Shown here: positions 7,298 to 15,590 of the stretch, in pieces
Layout of the letters: every line of letters starts with the position of its first letter
Position numbering within the stretch: position 1 is the first letter of the stretch
Source: an uncultured Lachnospiraceae bacterium
GTDB taxonomy: Bacteria; Bacillota; Clostridia; Lachnospirales; Lachnospiraceae
NCBI GenBank assembly: GCA_945868435.1
Contig: CAMBLG010000013.1
Coordinates: 1-64,000, forward strand
Direction of reading: 5' to 3'
Length of the DNA: 64,000 nucleotides
Translations under genes and position numbers: made by a program
Notes under the pieces: model-generated
What the model was told of the DNA's origin: nothing
Seen by the model: the letters and a program-made list of their open reading frames with translations, nothing else
The model's database searches: none

Positions 7298-7627
7298 TTA
7301 TTCCTTTGGACATTGTGTCCAGAAGTGTCCGCCTATCACTTTTATTATCTCCGTAAATATCTTTGCAATTCTCATTATCACAACAATGCCACCTATCAAA
7401 CCACCAATTATACAGTTAAGTGCAAATACACCCATACTTCCGGCAATTCCAAAATTCTTTGGTATCAGATACAGACACATTTTCCGGATACCGTAAGGGC
7501 ATCCCACCAGTATCCAGTAAAGGAAATAATCAAACCCTTCTGCTTTGCAGCATACCGGATAACAGGTAATCATCCAGAGTGCCAGAACAACCGCCGGAAC
7601 CACTATCTCAAACAATACCTTTTTCAT
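7298..7627 (-). CDS. Small ICE membrane protein (DUF6050-like)
   Basis: The ATG at 7627 is preceded by GGAGGATGGC; earlier in-frame ATGs overlap repA without a better site. The 109-residue protein has an N-terminal membrane anchor (LFEIVVPAVVLALWMITCY) and two more hydrophobic segments, the last Gly/Ile-rich. It overlaps the end of repA by 20 bases, so it is translated with it. Proteins of this size and place follow repA in Tn1549-like elements (probably DUF6050); function unknown. Its last codons contain the third GGACACAATGTCC palindrome (7308-7320). Confidence 0.7.
   Translation of the reverse strand: MKKVLFEIVVPAVVLALWMITCYPVCCKAEGFDYFLYWILVGCPYGIRKMCLYLIPKNFGIAGSMGVFALNCIIGGLIGGIVVIMRIAKIFTEIIKVIGGHFWTQCPKE
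7308..7320. repeat. GGACACAATGTCC palindrome, copy 3 (inside coding end)
   Basis: The exact palindrome of 6457-6469 recurs inside the last codons of the small membrane protein. On the minus strand the flanks CACTTCTGGACACAATGTCC and AAAG-AATAAAAGAGCA match the plus strand at 6450-6490, so this is a duplicated block, not a chance match. Confidence 0.45.
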
Positions 7628-8687
7628 GCCATCCTCCTCCATACATATCATGCTGCACCTCCTGCTGATAATAATGATTTATCGTAGAGGGAGCATTATA
7701 CAATGCTGTCACCATGTACGACTTGATATTTGCAATTTTCGTAGTGGTATTTTTCATACAGCCCATCACATATTCCAGATGTCCGCTGTCCAGCTTCAAA
7801 AACTTGGATTTCACAAGCTCATACGGATAATCTTCTCCCGCAACTTTTACTGTGGTACGCTTTACACATACAATCTCACAGATAACCTCAAACAGTTCCT
7901 CATACAATGCCTTATCCTGCCAAGCAGCATATTTCATGTGATGCTCATACTCAATATTTTCCTTAATCAGCTCTATGTATGCGTTTACATCCTCCATCCC
8001 ATCCATCGAATCAGGCTTTTTCTGCTCACTCTCCGATTGATTGATAGGATTGATATAATTCATATCAGTATAATTCTGATCAGTCTGATTATAGTTAGTA
8101 TAAATAGGGGCTGAATTTCCGACCTCTTGAAGTCCGTTTTGCCCACCTCTTGAAGTCTGATTTTCCGAGTTCCTGAAGTCGGTTTTTCCGACCTCTTGAA
8201 GTCGGCTTCTCAGACTTCTTGAATTCGGTTTTTCCGACTTCTGCAAATCGGTATCTCCGACCTCTGCAAGTGTATCACTATCCACTTGCATTTTATCAGG
8301 CTTTTCCTCTGTTTCCTGCGAAACAACAAAATTTTTCACATAAATAATATCCGGTTTTCCAAGCCCTCTGCGGATTCTCTCCACCAGACCAATACCTTTA
8401 TTTGTATCTAATTCTGCAAGGACTTTTATTGCCTTGTCCTTTCCGCAGCCCAAATCCTCCATAATTGCATCTACCGTATATATAATATACGCCCTGTTTT
8501 CATCATCAAGCCACCCATTTTTCATGGATAAGGACATTCTGTCAAGCATCAGACCGTACAGGAGCTTGGCATCACTGCTAAGCCCCTTGAAACGCTCATC
8601 TTTAATCAGCAGCCGTGGAACACGATAAAAAGAGAACTGATCTGCTTCGATTCCATAATAATAATCGAACTTGATTGTACCACCCAT
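7608..8687 (-). CDS. repA: RepA_N-family replication initiator
   Basis: A 359-residue initiator. The start at 8687 follows AAAGGAGG with 7 bases spacing and gives the family N-terminus (FDYYYGIEADQFSFYRVPRL, then YGLMLDRMSLS), a winged-helix fold. Residues about 140-195 form a low-complexity linker encoded by tandem 23-bp DNA repeats. The C-terminal domain resembles the usual RepA_N end. RepA_N proteins start theta replication of low-copy plasmids and bind iterons within their own gene; ICEs use them for replication after excision. It lies 14 bases after parB, in one operon with parA-parB. Confidence 0.88.
   Translation of the reverse strand: MGGTIKFDYYYGIEADQFSFYRVPRLLIKDERFKGLSSDAKLLYGLMLDRMSLSMKNGWLDDENRAYIIYTVDAIMEDLGCGKDKAIKVLAELDTNKGIGLVERIRRGLGKPDIIYVKNFVVSQETEEKPDKMQVDSDTLAEVGDTDLQKSEKPNSRSLRSRLQEVGKTDFRNSENQTSRGGQNGLQEVGNSAPIYTNYNQTDQNYTDMNYINPINQSESEQKKPDSMDGMEDVNAYIELIKENIEYEHHMKYAAWQDKALYEELFEVICEIVCVKRTTVKVAGEDYPYELVKSKFLKLDSGHLEYVMGCMKNTTTKIANIKSYMVTALYNAPSTINHYYQQEVQHDMYGGGWHEKGIV
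8117..8277. repeat. Seven 23-bp iterons inside repA (probable replication origin)
   Basis: Seven copies of a motif close to TTTCCGACCTCTTGAAGTCGG start exactly 23 bases apart (the ACCTCTT-type core begins at 8122, 8145, 8168, 8191, 8214, 8237 and 8260). Each core GACCTCTTGAAGTC is itself a near-palindrome. The 23-base period is not a multiple of 3, so selection acts on DNA rather than on protein repeats. Iterons within the repA gene are the known origin design of RepA_N plasmids. Confidence 0.85.
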
Positions 8688-8701
8688 TTTTACCGCCTCC
8701 T

Positions 8702-9580
8702 TTACTGTTTCTTCTGCCATTCCTCCAAAAGCTCTATAATGACATTTTCTATTTCGCTTTCCGAATACTCCTCCGGAAAATACCTGCTGATTTTCTCTGC
8801 TTTTAATGTAACCTTTCTTTCCTTTGGCTTTTCCTCTGTCAGAATGAGCCTTACCATCGGCATGGTCAGCTCTCCCTTTTTCCCATACTCTTTCAATTTT
8901 GCTGATTGGACAGTGGAAATATTTGTTCCGGTTTCTTCCATGATAACCTGCACCCATTCCTGTGCCTGCTCTGTAAGAAACGATATATCAACGCCCTGCA
9001 CCAGACCGATTTTCTTCTTATCAACCATTTCCAACAGTTCATCAGATAACCGGGCAAGCCAGATATACCGCTGAACCGTCTTGCCACTTTCCCCGGCAGC
9101 TTCTCCCACTTCATCCAGACTGTTTCCGGCACCCTTTTTCCCCTGATGTTTCATGGCTTCATACTTCATAGAATAAGCTCTTGCCTTCTCACTTGGGAGA
9201 ATATCTTCTCTCTGAATATTCGTGTCTACCATGATGATTGTTGCTTCATCATCCGTGTAATTTCTGACAAACATCGGCATTGTAGACAGTCCAGCCAGTT
9301 CACAGCCATGTCTCCTACGGTGCCCGGCAATGATTTCATAGCCGCCTTCTTCTCTCGGTCTTGCAATACCGGGCATCAACACACCATAGTTCTTAATGCT
9401 CTCCACTGTTTCCTGCATTTTCTCATCATCCACCACCTTAAACGGATGTCCTCTGAACTCATGCAACTCACAAAGTGGTATCTCCTGCACCTGTTCTGTG
9501 CCTGTACCCGCTTCCTGTGTGCCAAACAAATCGTCAAAACTGCTTAATTTGATTTTGTCTGCACTTCCTCTCTTATTCAT
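8702..9580 (-). CDS. parB: ParB-family partition protein
   Basis: A 292-residue ParB/Noc-type DNA-binding protein. The ATG at 9580 overlaps the parA stop by 8 bases and follows GGAGG by 9. The N-terminal nuclease-like domain has the GHRRRHGCELAG CTP-binding box near residue 90 and NIQRED; a central HTH (SLDEVGEAAGESGKTVQRYI) reads parS-like sites; a short helical C-terminus would dimerise. With ParA it segregates or stabilises the circular form of the ICE. Confidence 0.88.
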   Translation of the reverse strand: MNKRGSADKIKLSSFDDLFGTQEAGTGTEQVQEIPLCELHEFRGHPFKVVDDEKMQETVESIKNYGVLMPGIARPREEGGYEIIAGHRRRHGCELAGLSTMPMFVRNYTDDEATIIMVDTNIQREDILPSEKARAYSMKYEAMKHQGKKGAGNSLDEVGEAAGESGKTVQRYIWLARLSDELLEMVDKKKIGLVQGVDISFLTEQAQEWVQVIMEETGTNISTVQSAKLKEYGKKGELTMPMVRLILTEEKPKERKVTLKAEKISRYFPEEYSESEIENVIIELLEEWQKKQ

Positions 9581-10355
9581 TGTCAAGCACCTCCTCTGTC
9601 AATGACTGGTAAGCACCTGCAACCTTGCCTTTCGGATCGTGCTGAAAGATACTGACACCCTCTGCTGAAATCTCCGCTGCTCTTACAGAAATCGGAATAC
9701 TGTTTTCAAATATCCGCACTTTACTTCCATAATTCTCTACAAGCATGGCACTGATGTCCCTTGCATAATTCGTCCGGCTGTCAACCATCGTCAGCAGAAT
9801 ACCTTCTATTTCCAATTTCGGGTTAATCTGGCGTTTTACTTTTCCAATGGTTTTAATAAGCTGTTCCAGACCTTTCACGGGCAGATATGCCGCCTGCACA
9901 GGTATCAGAATACTGTCAGCACAGGCAAAGGCATTTATGGTAATCATACCAAGGGAAGGCATACAATCAATCAGTATGTAATCGTATCTCTCTTTTACCA
10001 TTTCCACATAGGAACGCAACACAACCTCACGGCTCATTACATTCACCAGTGATACCTCCAGACCAGACAATTCAATGTTTCCCGGTATCAGGTCAATGCC
10101 TTCCTCATGCTTCAGGATACCGTAATCCGTATTCATTTCCTCATCATTGATGATATTTGCAAGCACATTTGCCAGAGTAATCTCCAACTTGTCCGGCTCC
10201 TTAAAACCTAAACTTGCTGTAAGACTTCCTTGTGCATCCGCATCAATTAACAGCACTCTCTTTCCCTGCTTTGCCAATCCGATTCCTAAATTGCTTGTTG
10301 TCGTGGTCTTTCCAACTCCACCCTTCTGATTTGCGATTGCGATTATTTTACACAT
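9573..10355 (-). CDS. parA: ParA/Soj partition ATPase
   Basis: A 260-residue deviant Walker ATPase, complete: KGGVGKTTTTSNLG near residue 11, LLIDADAQGS switch region near 40 and the YDYILIDCMPS Walker B near 125. It binds DNA in the ATP state and moves ParB-bound element copies. It is followed directly by parB in the same operon and preceded by the 58-codon DUF3970-like gene. Family assignment is clear; ICE copies stabilise the excised form. Confidence 0.92.
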   Translation of the reverse strand: MCKIIAIANQKGGVGKTTTTSNLGIGLAKQGKRVLLIDADAQGSLTASLGFKEPDKLEITLANVLANIINDEEMNTDYGILKHEEGIDLIPGNIELSGLEVSLVNVMSREVVLRSYVEMVKERYDYILIDCMPSLGMITINAFACADSILIPVQAAYLPVKGLEQLIKTIGKVKRQINPKLEIEGILLTMVDSRTNYARDISAMLVENYGSKVRIFENSIPISVRAAEISAEGVSIFQHDPKGKVAGAYQSLTEEVLDNE

Positions 10356-10379
10356 AATGAAATTCTCCTTTTCTTCCTG

Positions 10380-10556
10380 CTATTTTTCTGCTATGTTTCT
10401 TTTGCTTACTTCCACATAAGCCCTGTAAAACTTCTTTGTACCCTTATTCGGGTATAAATCTGAAAACTCGGTAACTTCTATTTTCGGGTTACGCTTCAAA
10501 ATCTTTCCGAACCACGTAATATCGTTCTTCGTCCCCATCAATCTGACTTTCAACAT
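10380..10556 (-). CDS. Small DUF3970-like protein, 58 residues
   Basis: ATG at 10556 overlaps the stop of the preceding gene (TAATG), which implies translational coupling. The 58-residue basic protein contains VRLMGTKNDITWFGKIL and a C-terminal FYRAYVEV strand, as in the DUF3970 group of very short Firmicute mobile-element proteins. Its function is unknown. It lies between the DUF6075-like gene and parA. Confidence 0.7.
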   Translation of the reverse strand: MLKVRLMGTKNDITWFGKILKRNPKIEVTEFSDLYPNKGTKKFYRAYVEVSKRNIAEK

Positions 10557-11029
10557 TAGTCTGCTCCTCCAAACAGGGCGTACAGTTTCTTGTTATACGT
10601 CGCATACTCCGGATAACGAATCTGTATCGCCTGCCAAAAATATGGTGCATAGGCACAGCAGAATAATTCCTCCACTGAATACTTCCTGCACTCGTTTATC
10701 TGTTCCTCGGTGTCCTTGTAGTCATCCACGCTCGGTGTCCCGTTGCAATAAAGATTAAATGCCATTCTGACCACCTTTACACTTCCGCTGGTCTGCCAGC
10801 CTTCGTGCAAACATTCTGTTTTTACACAGCCTGTTTTAAAATCATAAATACTTTTAATATTTCTTCTGGTATCGTCGCTGATGCCAAGGCAATAGCAGAG
10901 TGCCTTGTGGTACACATCCTGATACCTTACTTCTTCTAACTTCTCATAGTAGAATTTCTCATGTGCATCGCTGATGAAAATAATGTTTTCCTTCTTTGTT
11001 TCCTTTGCTCCTAACGCTGTACTGTTCAT
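10556..11029 (-). CDS. DUF6075-like ICE protein, first gene of the element
   Basis: A 157-residue soluble protein; the ATG at 11029 is used because GGAGG lies 8 bases before it. Segments such as HEKFYYEKL, YHKALCYCLGI, YDFKTGCVK and HEGWQTSGS-KVVRMAFNLY are the pattern I associate with DUF6075 proteins of Tn1549-type elements; the function is not known. It is the first gene after the element end and heads the parA-parB-repA operon. A hairpin at 11067-11103 lies in its leader. Confidence 0.75.
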   Translation of the reverse strand: MNSTALGAKETKKENIIFISDAHEKFYYEKLEEVRYQDVYHKALCYCLGISDDTRRNIKSIYDFKTGCVKTECLHEGWQTSGSVKVVRMAFNLYCNGTPSVDDYKDTEEQINECRKYSVEELFCCAYAPYFWQAIQIRYPEYATYNKKLYALFGGAD

Positions 11030-11066
11030 TGTATTTACCTCCAATTTTTATTTTTGACCATAACAA

Positions 11067-11103
11067 AAGGACACTTCCAAATTCTCACTTGGAAAGTGTC
11101 CTT
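11067..11103. terminator. Strong hairpin at the element end
   Basis: AAGGACACTTCCAA and TTGGAAAGTGTCCTT form a 14-bp stem with one bulge and an 8-base loop. On the plus strand a poor T-tract follows; on the minus strand TTTTGTTATGG follows, so it could terminate or attenuate transcription entering the ICE from lysS. It may also be part of the recombination end. Confidence 0.5.
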
Positions 11104-11167
11104 AAAGTACAAAATATTAAAATTGAATGTCACACAAAACGTATTATCAAGTATTATACGGTATTAT

Positions 11168-11239
11168 GCGTAGCAAATTCGTAGTAAATTCGTAGTAAAT
11201 CACAACTCGTAATCGCTGAAACCCTTGATTTTACTGAAC
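11168..11239. other. Probable ICE/chromosome junction with 11-bp direct repeats
   Basis: Three tandem copies of TCGTAGTAAAT (one with two changes) occupy 11168-11200, followed by ACTCGTAATCGCTGAAACCC up to the lysS stop. Short direct repeats of this kind near an element end resemble arm sites of tyrosine integrases. The core site is probably at or just inside the lysS 3' end. The exact boundary cannot be fixed without an empty-site genome. Confidence 0.5.
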
Positions 11240-12847
11240 TTATTTATCCAATGATTTCATCGTCGGGAACAGCAGCACATCCCTAATCGCTGCACTGTCT
11301 GTCAGTAGCATTACCAGACGGTCGATTCCATATCCGATACCGCCGGTTGGTGGCATACCGATCTCCAGAGCGTTCAGGAAGTCCTCGTCGGTATGATTTG
11401 CCTCCTCGTCGCCGGCCTCGAAAGCTGCGTCCTGTGCGGCAAAACGCTCACGCTGATCGATCGGGTCGTTCAGCTCGGAATATGCGTTACACATCTCCCA
11501 GGTGTTGATGAAGAGCTCGAAACGCTCCACCTTCTCTGGGTCAGACGGCTTCTTCTTGGTCAATGGAGAGATAGCAAGCGGGTGATCCATAATAAAGGTC
11601 GGCTGGATCAACTCTTTCTCGCAGTACTCCTCGAAAAACAGGTTGATGATGTCGCCCTTGGTGTGACGCTCCTCGTATTCGATGTGATGCTCCTTGGCCA
11701 GAGCCTTTGCAGCTTCATCGTCTGCTACGGTGTCAAAGTCGATGCCTGCGTACTTCTTGATGGCATCGTTCATGGTCAGGCGCTCAAACGGCTTGCCCAG
11801 GTCGATCTCAATGCCGTTGTAGGTAATCTTGCTGCTGCCACACACCTTCTCGGCAAGATAGCGGAACATGCTCTCGGTCAGCTCCATCATGCCCTCGTAG
11901 TCGGTGTATGCCTGATACAGCTCCATCAGTGTGAACTCCGGGTTGTGGCGGGTGTCCACGCCCTCGTTACGGAAAACGCGTCCGATCTCGTACACGCGCT
12001 CCAGTCCACCGACAATCAGTCTCTTTAAGTAGAGCTCCAGGGAAATGCGGAGCTTTACATCCTCATCCAACGCATTGTAGTGGGTGTCGAATGGTCTGGC
12101 AGCGGCACCACCGGCATTGCTGACCAGCATCGGTGTCTCCACCTCCATGAATCCACGGTTGTCCAGGAAGTTGCGGATTTCCTTGATAATCTGAGAACGC
12201 TTGATAAATACGTCTTTGCTTTCCTGGTTCATGATGAGATCCACATATCTCTGACGATAACGCATATCCGTATCGGTCAGTCCGTGGAACTTCTCCGGAA
12301 GAATCTGCAGTGACTTGGTGAGCAGAGTCATCTCCTCCGCATGGATGGAGATCTCACCGGTCTTGGTGCGGAAAGCATAGCCCTTCACACCATAGATGTC
12401 ACCGATATCGGACTTTTTAAAATCCGCATAAGACTCTTCGCCAATTGCATCTCTTGCCACGTATACCTGAATACTGCCCTTCAAATCCTGAATGTTGCAG
12501 AAGGACGCTTTACCCATGACACGCTTGAACATCATACGTCCGGCAATACTTACCTCAATCGGAGAAGCATCCATGATGGCTCTCCTCTCATTGTAATCGT
12601 TGTTCAGCGCTTCCTTCTTCTGTTCATCATCTAAACCATCCACAACCGGCTGTGGTCTTCCCGCAAGAAGTTCCTCTTCATGTGCGGTGTACGCAGCCTT
12701 CACATCAACGCTGTGATGGGTCTGGTCATACTTGGTGATGACAAACGGGTCCTTTCCTGCTTCCTGCAGGTTCTGCAATTTTTCTCGACGAACCTTGAGC
12801 AGCTGGTTTAAATCCTGCTGCTGTCCGTTATTGTTCTGCTCTGCCAT
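11240..12847 (-). CDS. lysS: Lysyl-tRNA synthetase, class II
   Basis: A 535-residue enzyme that charges tRNA-Lys with lysine using ATP. The N-terminal OB-fold domain (about 60-190) binds the anticodon. Class II motif 2 is seen as [15 protein letters not shown] and motif 3 as [12 protein letters not shown] near the end. A segment of about 35 residues before the OB fold ([17 protein letters not shown]) is longer than in E. coli and common in Clostridia. The gene is last in the greA-lysS unit. The ICE integrated immediately after its stop codon, leaving the protein intact but removing its native terminator. Confidence 0.96.
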   Translation of the reverse strand: MAEQNNNGQQQDLNQLLKVRREKLQNLQEAGKDPFVITKYDQTHHSVDVKAAYTAHEEELLAGRPQPVVDGLDDEQKKEALNNDYNERRAIMDASPIEVSIAGRMMFKRVMGKASFCNIQDLKGSIQVYVARDAIGEESYADFKKSDIGDIYGVKGYAFRTKTGEISIHAEEMTLLTKSLQILPEKFHGLTDTDMRYRQRYVDLIMNQESKDVFIKRSQIIKEIRNFLDNRGFMEVETPMLVSNAGGAAARPFDTHYNALDEDVKLRISLELYLKRLIVGGLERVYEIGRVFRNEGVDTRHNPEFTLMELYQAYTDYEGMMELTESMFRYLAEKVCGSSKITYNGIEIDLGKPFERLTMNDAIKKYAGIDFDTVADDEAAKALAKEHHIEYEERHTKGDIINLFFEEYCEKELIQPTFIMDHPLAISPLTKKKPSDPEKVERFELFINTWEMCNAYSELNDPIDQRERFAAQDAAFEAGDEEANHTDEDFLNALEIGMPPTGGIGYGIDRLVMLLTDSAAIRDVLLFPTMKSLDK

Positions 12848-12888
12848 TTATAATCCTCTCTCTGTTCGTCCGGTTCCCCGGATTGGTC

Positions 12889-13374
12889 TTAGTCTACGGT
12901 TGATCTCTGAATCTCGAGCACCTTATAGGAAAGCTCGCCTGCCTGTGTCTCCACGGTTACAACATCGCCAACCTTCTTTCCGAGAAGGGCGCGGCCTACC
13001 GGTGACTCGTTGCTGATCTTGCCTTTCAAGCTGTTTGCCTCTGTGGAGCCGACAATCTTGTACTCCAGCTCCTCATCAAACTCGCAGTCGAGGATCTTAA
13101 CCTTACATCCGATGCTGATCTTCTCCAGGTCAACCTCTTCCTCCACAACGACCTCTGCATTCTTTAAGATCTTCTCGATCTCCTCAATGCGGGCCTCGAT
13201 GTCGCGCTGCTCGTCCTTGGCTGCATCGTACTCTGCGTTTTCGGATAAGTCACCCTGCTCGCGGGCTTCTTTGATCTTCTGCGCAACCTCTTTACGCTTT
13301 ACAACCTTTAAATCCTGTAACTCGTCTTCCAGTTTCTTGAGACCTTCGTAGGTCAAGATGTTCTTCTTATCCAT
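12889..13374 (-). CDS. greA: Transcription elongation factor GreA
   Basis: A 161-residue protein that rescues backtracked RNA polymerase by stimulating transcript cleavage. The start is the ATG at 13374, giving the usual [20 protein letters not shown]-terminus. The N-terminal coiled coil carries the acidic tip ([16 protein letters not shown]), and the C-terminal FKBP-like domain ends in SYKVLEI. It has its own promoter at 13441-13469 and runs into lysS after 41 bases. Confidence 0.95.
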   Translation of the reverse strand: MDKKNILTYEGLKKLEDELQDLKVVKRKEVAQKIKEAREQGDLSENAEYDAAKDEQRDIEARIEEIEKILKNAEVVVEEEVDLEKISIGCKVKILDCEFDEELEYKIVGSTEANSLKGKISNESPVGRALLGKKVGDVVTVETQAGELSYKVLEIQRSTVD

Positions 13375-13440
13375 TTTATTTACCCCGATTTCTATAATTT
13401 TGCGCTCCTGCGCTTCTGTACCCACTTAATTAACTAAGGT

Positions 13441-13469
13441 ATTATATCGAATCAACCGCATAATGTCAA
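13441..13469 (-). promoter_or_regulatory. Sigma-A promoter for greA-lysS
   Basis: On the minus strand TTGACA, 17 bases, TATAAT. The -35 element overlaps the end of dusB, so greA-lysS can be expressed apart from the upstream birA-coaX-dusB genes. Confidence 0.85.
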
Positions 13470-14449
13470 GATTTGCAGGCTTTTAACAGCAATTCCTCCA
13501 GTTCTTCATAGGATTCCACCTCGTTAATGGCCACCCTCAGCTTCGCGGAACCCGGATACCCTGCCGTGTACCAGGCGGCGTGCTTGCGGATCTCCCGGAT
13601 GCCTGTGTACTCGCCCTTGAATTCCAGCATCATGCGGGCGTGGCGCAAAATCATATCCACCACTTCCTGCAGCGGCGGCCTCGGAAGCTTCTCTCCTGTC
13701 TCAAAATAGTGAAGGATCTGTTTGAAAATCCATGGATTCCCCTGGGCGCCTCTGGCGATCATAAAGCCGTCACAGCCGGTCTGCTCTCCCATGGCGATCA
13801 CGTCCTCCGCCGTCAGCAGATCACCGTTGCCGATGACCGGGATGGTCACGGCCTCCTTGACCTGCCGGATGATGTCCCAGTCCGCCTTGCCGGAGTAATA
13901 CTGTTCTCTCGTGCGCCCGTGAACGGCAACTGCTGCCGCACCGGCACTCTCGGCGATCTTCGCCATCTCCACCGCGTTGACGTGGTCGTCGTCAAAACCC
14001 TTCCGGATTTTCACAGTGACAGGCTTTTTCACGGCGGAAACGACTTTTTCAATGATACACCCCGCCAGATCCGGATTCTTCATGAGGGCGGAGCCCTCGC
14101 CATTGTTTACGATCTTCGGCACCGGACAGCCCATGTTGATATCCAGGATGTCGAAGGGCCGCTCCTCAATCTGGTGGGCAATCTCTGCCATGATGTCCGG
14201 GTCTGAGCCGAACAGCTGCAGTGACACGGGGTTCTCCCTTGGATCAATGGCCATGAGCTCCTCGGTGTTACGATTCTTGTAGAGAATCGCCTTGGCACTG
14301 ACCATCTCCATGCACAGAAGTCCCGCCCCCTGTTCCTTACAAAGCAAGCGAAATGGCAGGTCTGTTACGCCTGCCATGGGAGCTAATATCAAGTTGTTGG
14401 GCAGCGTGACGCTGCCGATCTGCAAGGTCTGAATATGATCTCGATTCAT
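13466..14449 (-). CDS. dusB: tRNA-dihydrouridine synthase (DusB type)
   Basis: A 327-residue flavoenzyme that reduces uridines in the tRNA D-loop using FMN and NADPH. The TIM barrel starts with LAPMAGVTDLPFRLLC; NMGCPVPKI carries the catalytic Cys; VHGRTREQYYSG and GNGDL are the FMN/phosphate loops. The ATG at 14449 is 7 bases after the coaX stop, with GGAAAG as ribosome site; a 13-codon longer frame lies inside coaX. It is part of the birA-DUF6145-coaX-dusB operon. Confidence 0.93.
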   Translation of the reverse strand: MNRDHIQTLQIGSVTLPNNLILAPMAGVTDLPFRLLCKEQGAGLLCMEMVSAKAILYKNRNTEELMAIDPRENPVSLQLFGSDPDIMAEIAHQIEERPFDILDINMGCPVPKIVNNGEGSALMKNPDLAGCIIEKVVSAVKKPVTVKIRKGFDDDHVNAVEMAKIAESAGAAAVAVHGRTREQYYSGKADWDIIRQVKEAVTIPVIGNGDLLTAEDVIAMGEQTGCDGFMIARGAQGNPWIFKQILHYFETGEKLPRPPLQEVVDMILRHARMMLEFKGEYTGIREIRKHAAWYTAGYPGSAKLRVAINEVESYEELEELLLKACKS

Positions 14450-14456
14450 GATATCA

Positions 14457-15233
14457 TTATACTTTCCGATTCTGTTTTTTATACACAAGATAGATGCCTT
14501 TTAATGTCAGATTAGGATCGTACACATCGATTGCCGAGGTCTCGTTGGCGATGATTCTTCCCAGGCCGCCGGTCACAACGGTCTTGATGTTGGAGAGCCC
14601 AACCTCCTCCTTGACCTTGTTGATGATGTACTCAGTCTGTCCAATCTGACCGAACACCAGACCGGACTGCATGCTGGTGATGGTGTCCTTGCCCAGAATA
14701 TTGGCCGGTTTCTTGATCTCAATCTCCGGCAGCTTTGCAGCGTCCTCCCACAGAGCCTTCGCGGAGATGCGGATGCCGGGAGCAGTAATTCCGCCTAAAA
14801 AAGCGCCCTTTTCATCGATGAAATCGTAGGTTGTGGCGGTGCCAAAGTCGATGACCAGCACCGGTCCGCCGTAAATCTCGTATGCACCTACCGCATCCGC
14901 GATACGGTCTGCGCCGATCTGCTGCGGGTTCGTTGTCACAATGCGGATGCCGGTCTTAATTCCCGCCTCCACCACGATGGGTGTGATGTGGAAGTATTTG
15001 ATCAGCCCGCCCTGCAGGGAATGCATGACATTGGGCACAACGGAACAGATGATGGCGTCCTTGATATCCGATGGCTTGATCTCATTCTGCTCCAAAAGAT
15101 TCCCCAGAATCATGCCATACTCGTCCGAGGTTCGGGGCATCTTCGTCGTGATGCGGAAGCTCGCAACGATCTCATCTCCTTCGAAAACGCCACAGGTTAT
15201 ATTGGTATTCCCCACATCTATGGTTAAAATCAT
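14457..15233 (-). CDS. coaX: Type III pantothenate kinase
   Basis: A 258-residue ASKHA-fold kinase for the first step of coenzyme A synthesis (pantothenate to 4'-phosphopantothenate). DVGNTN at residues 6-11 is the ATP phosphate loop, DFGTATTYD near 125 supplies the catalytic Asp, and GGITAPGI follows. Type III enzymes are not inhibited by CoA. Ribosome site GAGGGAGG precedes ATG. It lies between the DUF6145-type gene and dusB. Confidence 0.94.
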   Translation of the reverse strand: MILTIDVGNTNITCGVFEGDEIVASFRITTKMPRTSDEYGMILGNLLEQNEIKPSDIKDAIICSVVPNVMHSLQGGLIKYFHITPIVVEAGIKTGIRIVTTNPQQIGADRIADAVGAYEIYGGPVLVIDFGTATTYDFIDEKGAFLGGITAPGIRISAKALWEDAAKLPEIEIKKPANILGKDTITSMQSGLVFGQIGQTEYIINKVKEEVGLSNIKTVVTGGLGRIIANETSAIDVYDPNLTLKGIYLVYKKQNRKV

Positions 15234-15254
15234 CTTACGGTTCCTCCCTCAGTT

Positions 15255-15590
15255 CTACTCTTCTAAGCCTTCTCCCAGAAACAATACACGGTAGTAGGTC
15301 TCGATGGCCTCAAGCAGATCGCGTTTGTCGTTCTGATACTGCTTGATCTTCAATACGCTGCCGATCTCATCGTAAAAGTAATCCTGCTCCTCACAGCTTG
15401 TCTGAAACTGCAGACTTCCATCCTCATCGAAGTACAGCTCCAGAATTCCGCCCACATCCTCGGTGTAGAGCACGCACATGATCTTCAGTTCATCCTTAAT
15501 GTGCTGCGGCAGCCCGTTAAAATTCTCGTTCAGGTAAAATTTTTTCTGATATGCGTTGGACACGCACAGTGTTACATTAGACATAGCCAT
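15255..15590 (-). CDS. DUF6145-like conserved small protein
   Basis: A 111-residue acidic, soluble protein overlapping the birA stop by 14 bases. Either ATG (15590, or 15584 two codons later) fits the GAGAGGAATAT ribosome site. Patterns such as LPQHIKDELKIMCVLYTEDVGG and ELYFDEDGSLQF match what I know as DUF6145, a Lachnospiraceae family usually found between birA and coaX. No function is known; constant pairing with biotin and CoA genes suggests a role in cofactor or lipid metabolism (inference). Confidence 0.75.
   Translation of the reverse strand: MAMSNVTLCVSNAYQKKFYLNENFNGLPQHIKDELKIMCVLYTEDVGGILELYFDEDGSLQFQTSCEEQDYFYDEIGSVLKIKQYQNDKRDLLEAIETYYRVLFLGEGLEE

Larger units (their letters stand above)
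3493..11205 (-). mobile_element. One arm of a Tn1549/CTn5-like integrative conjugative element
   Basis: Gene content and order (small ICE genes, parA, parB, RepA_N-type repA, small membrane protein, HTH regulator, pcfB, virD4) are those of the replication/maintenance side of Tn1549-like conjugative elements in Clostridia. The element begins next to the lysS stop codon and is interrupted inside virD4. The relaxase, VirB4/VirB6 and other transfer genes, and its own integrase, are absent from the window. They are either deleted or displaced to the left by the serine-recombinase element. The boundary at about 11.2 kb is inferred from repeats and from the lysS end. Confidence 0.75.

Noticed and set aside
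4665-7320. LexA boxes
   Set aside because: GGACACAATGTCC differs from the Gram-positive GAAC-N4-GTTC box.
8117-8277. CRISPR array
   Set aside because: Direct repeats have no unique spacers and lie in a coding gene; iteron origin is the better reading.
8688-8957. Longer repA N-terminus
   Set aside because: The extra 90 codons lie inside parB and lack the RepA start; a strong ribosome site precedes 8687.
11393-12028. 211-codon plus-strand frame
   Set aside because: It is antisense to lysS, which is intact.
13375-13425. 17-codon N-terminal extension of GreA
   Set aside because: The ATG at 13374 gives the conserved GreA length and start.
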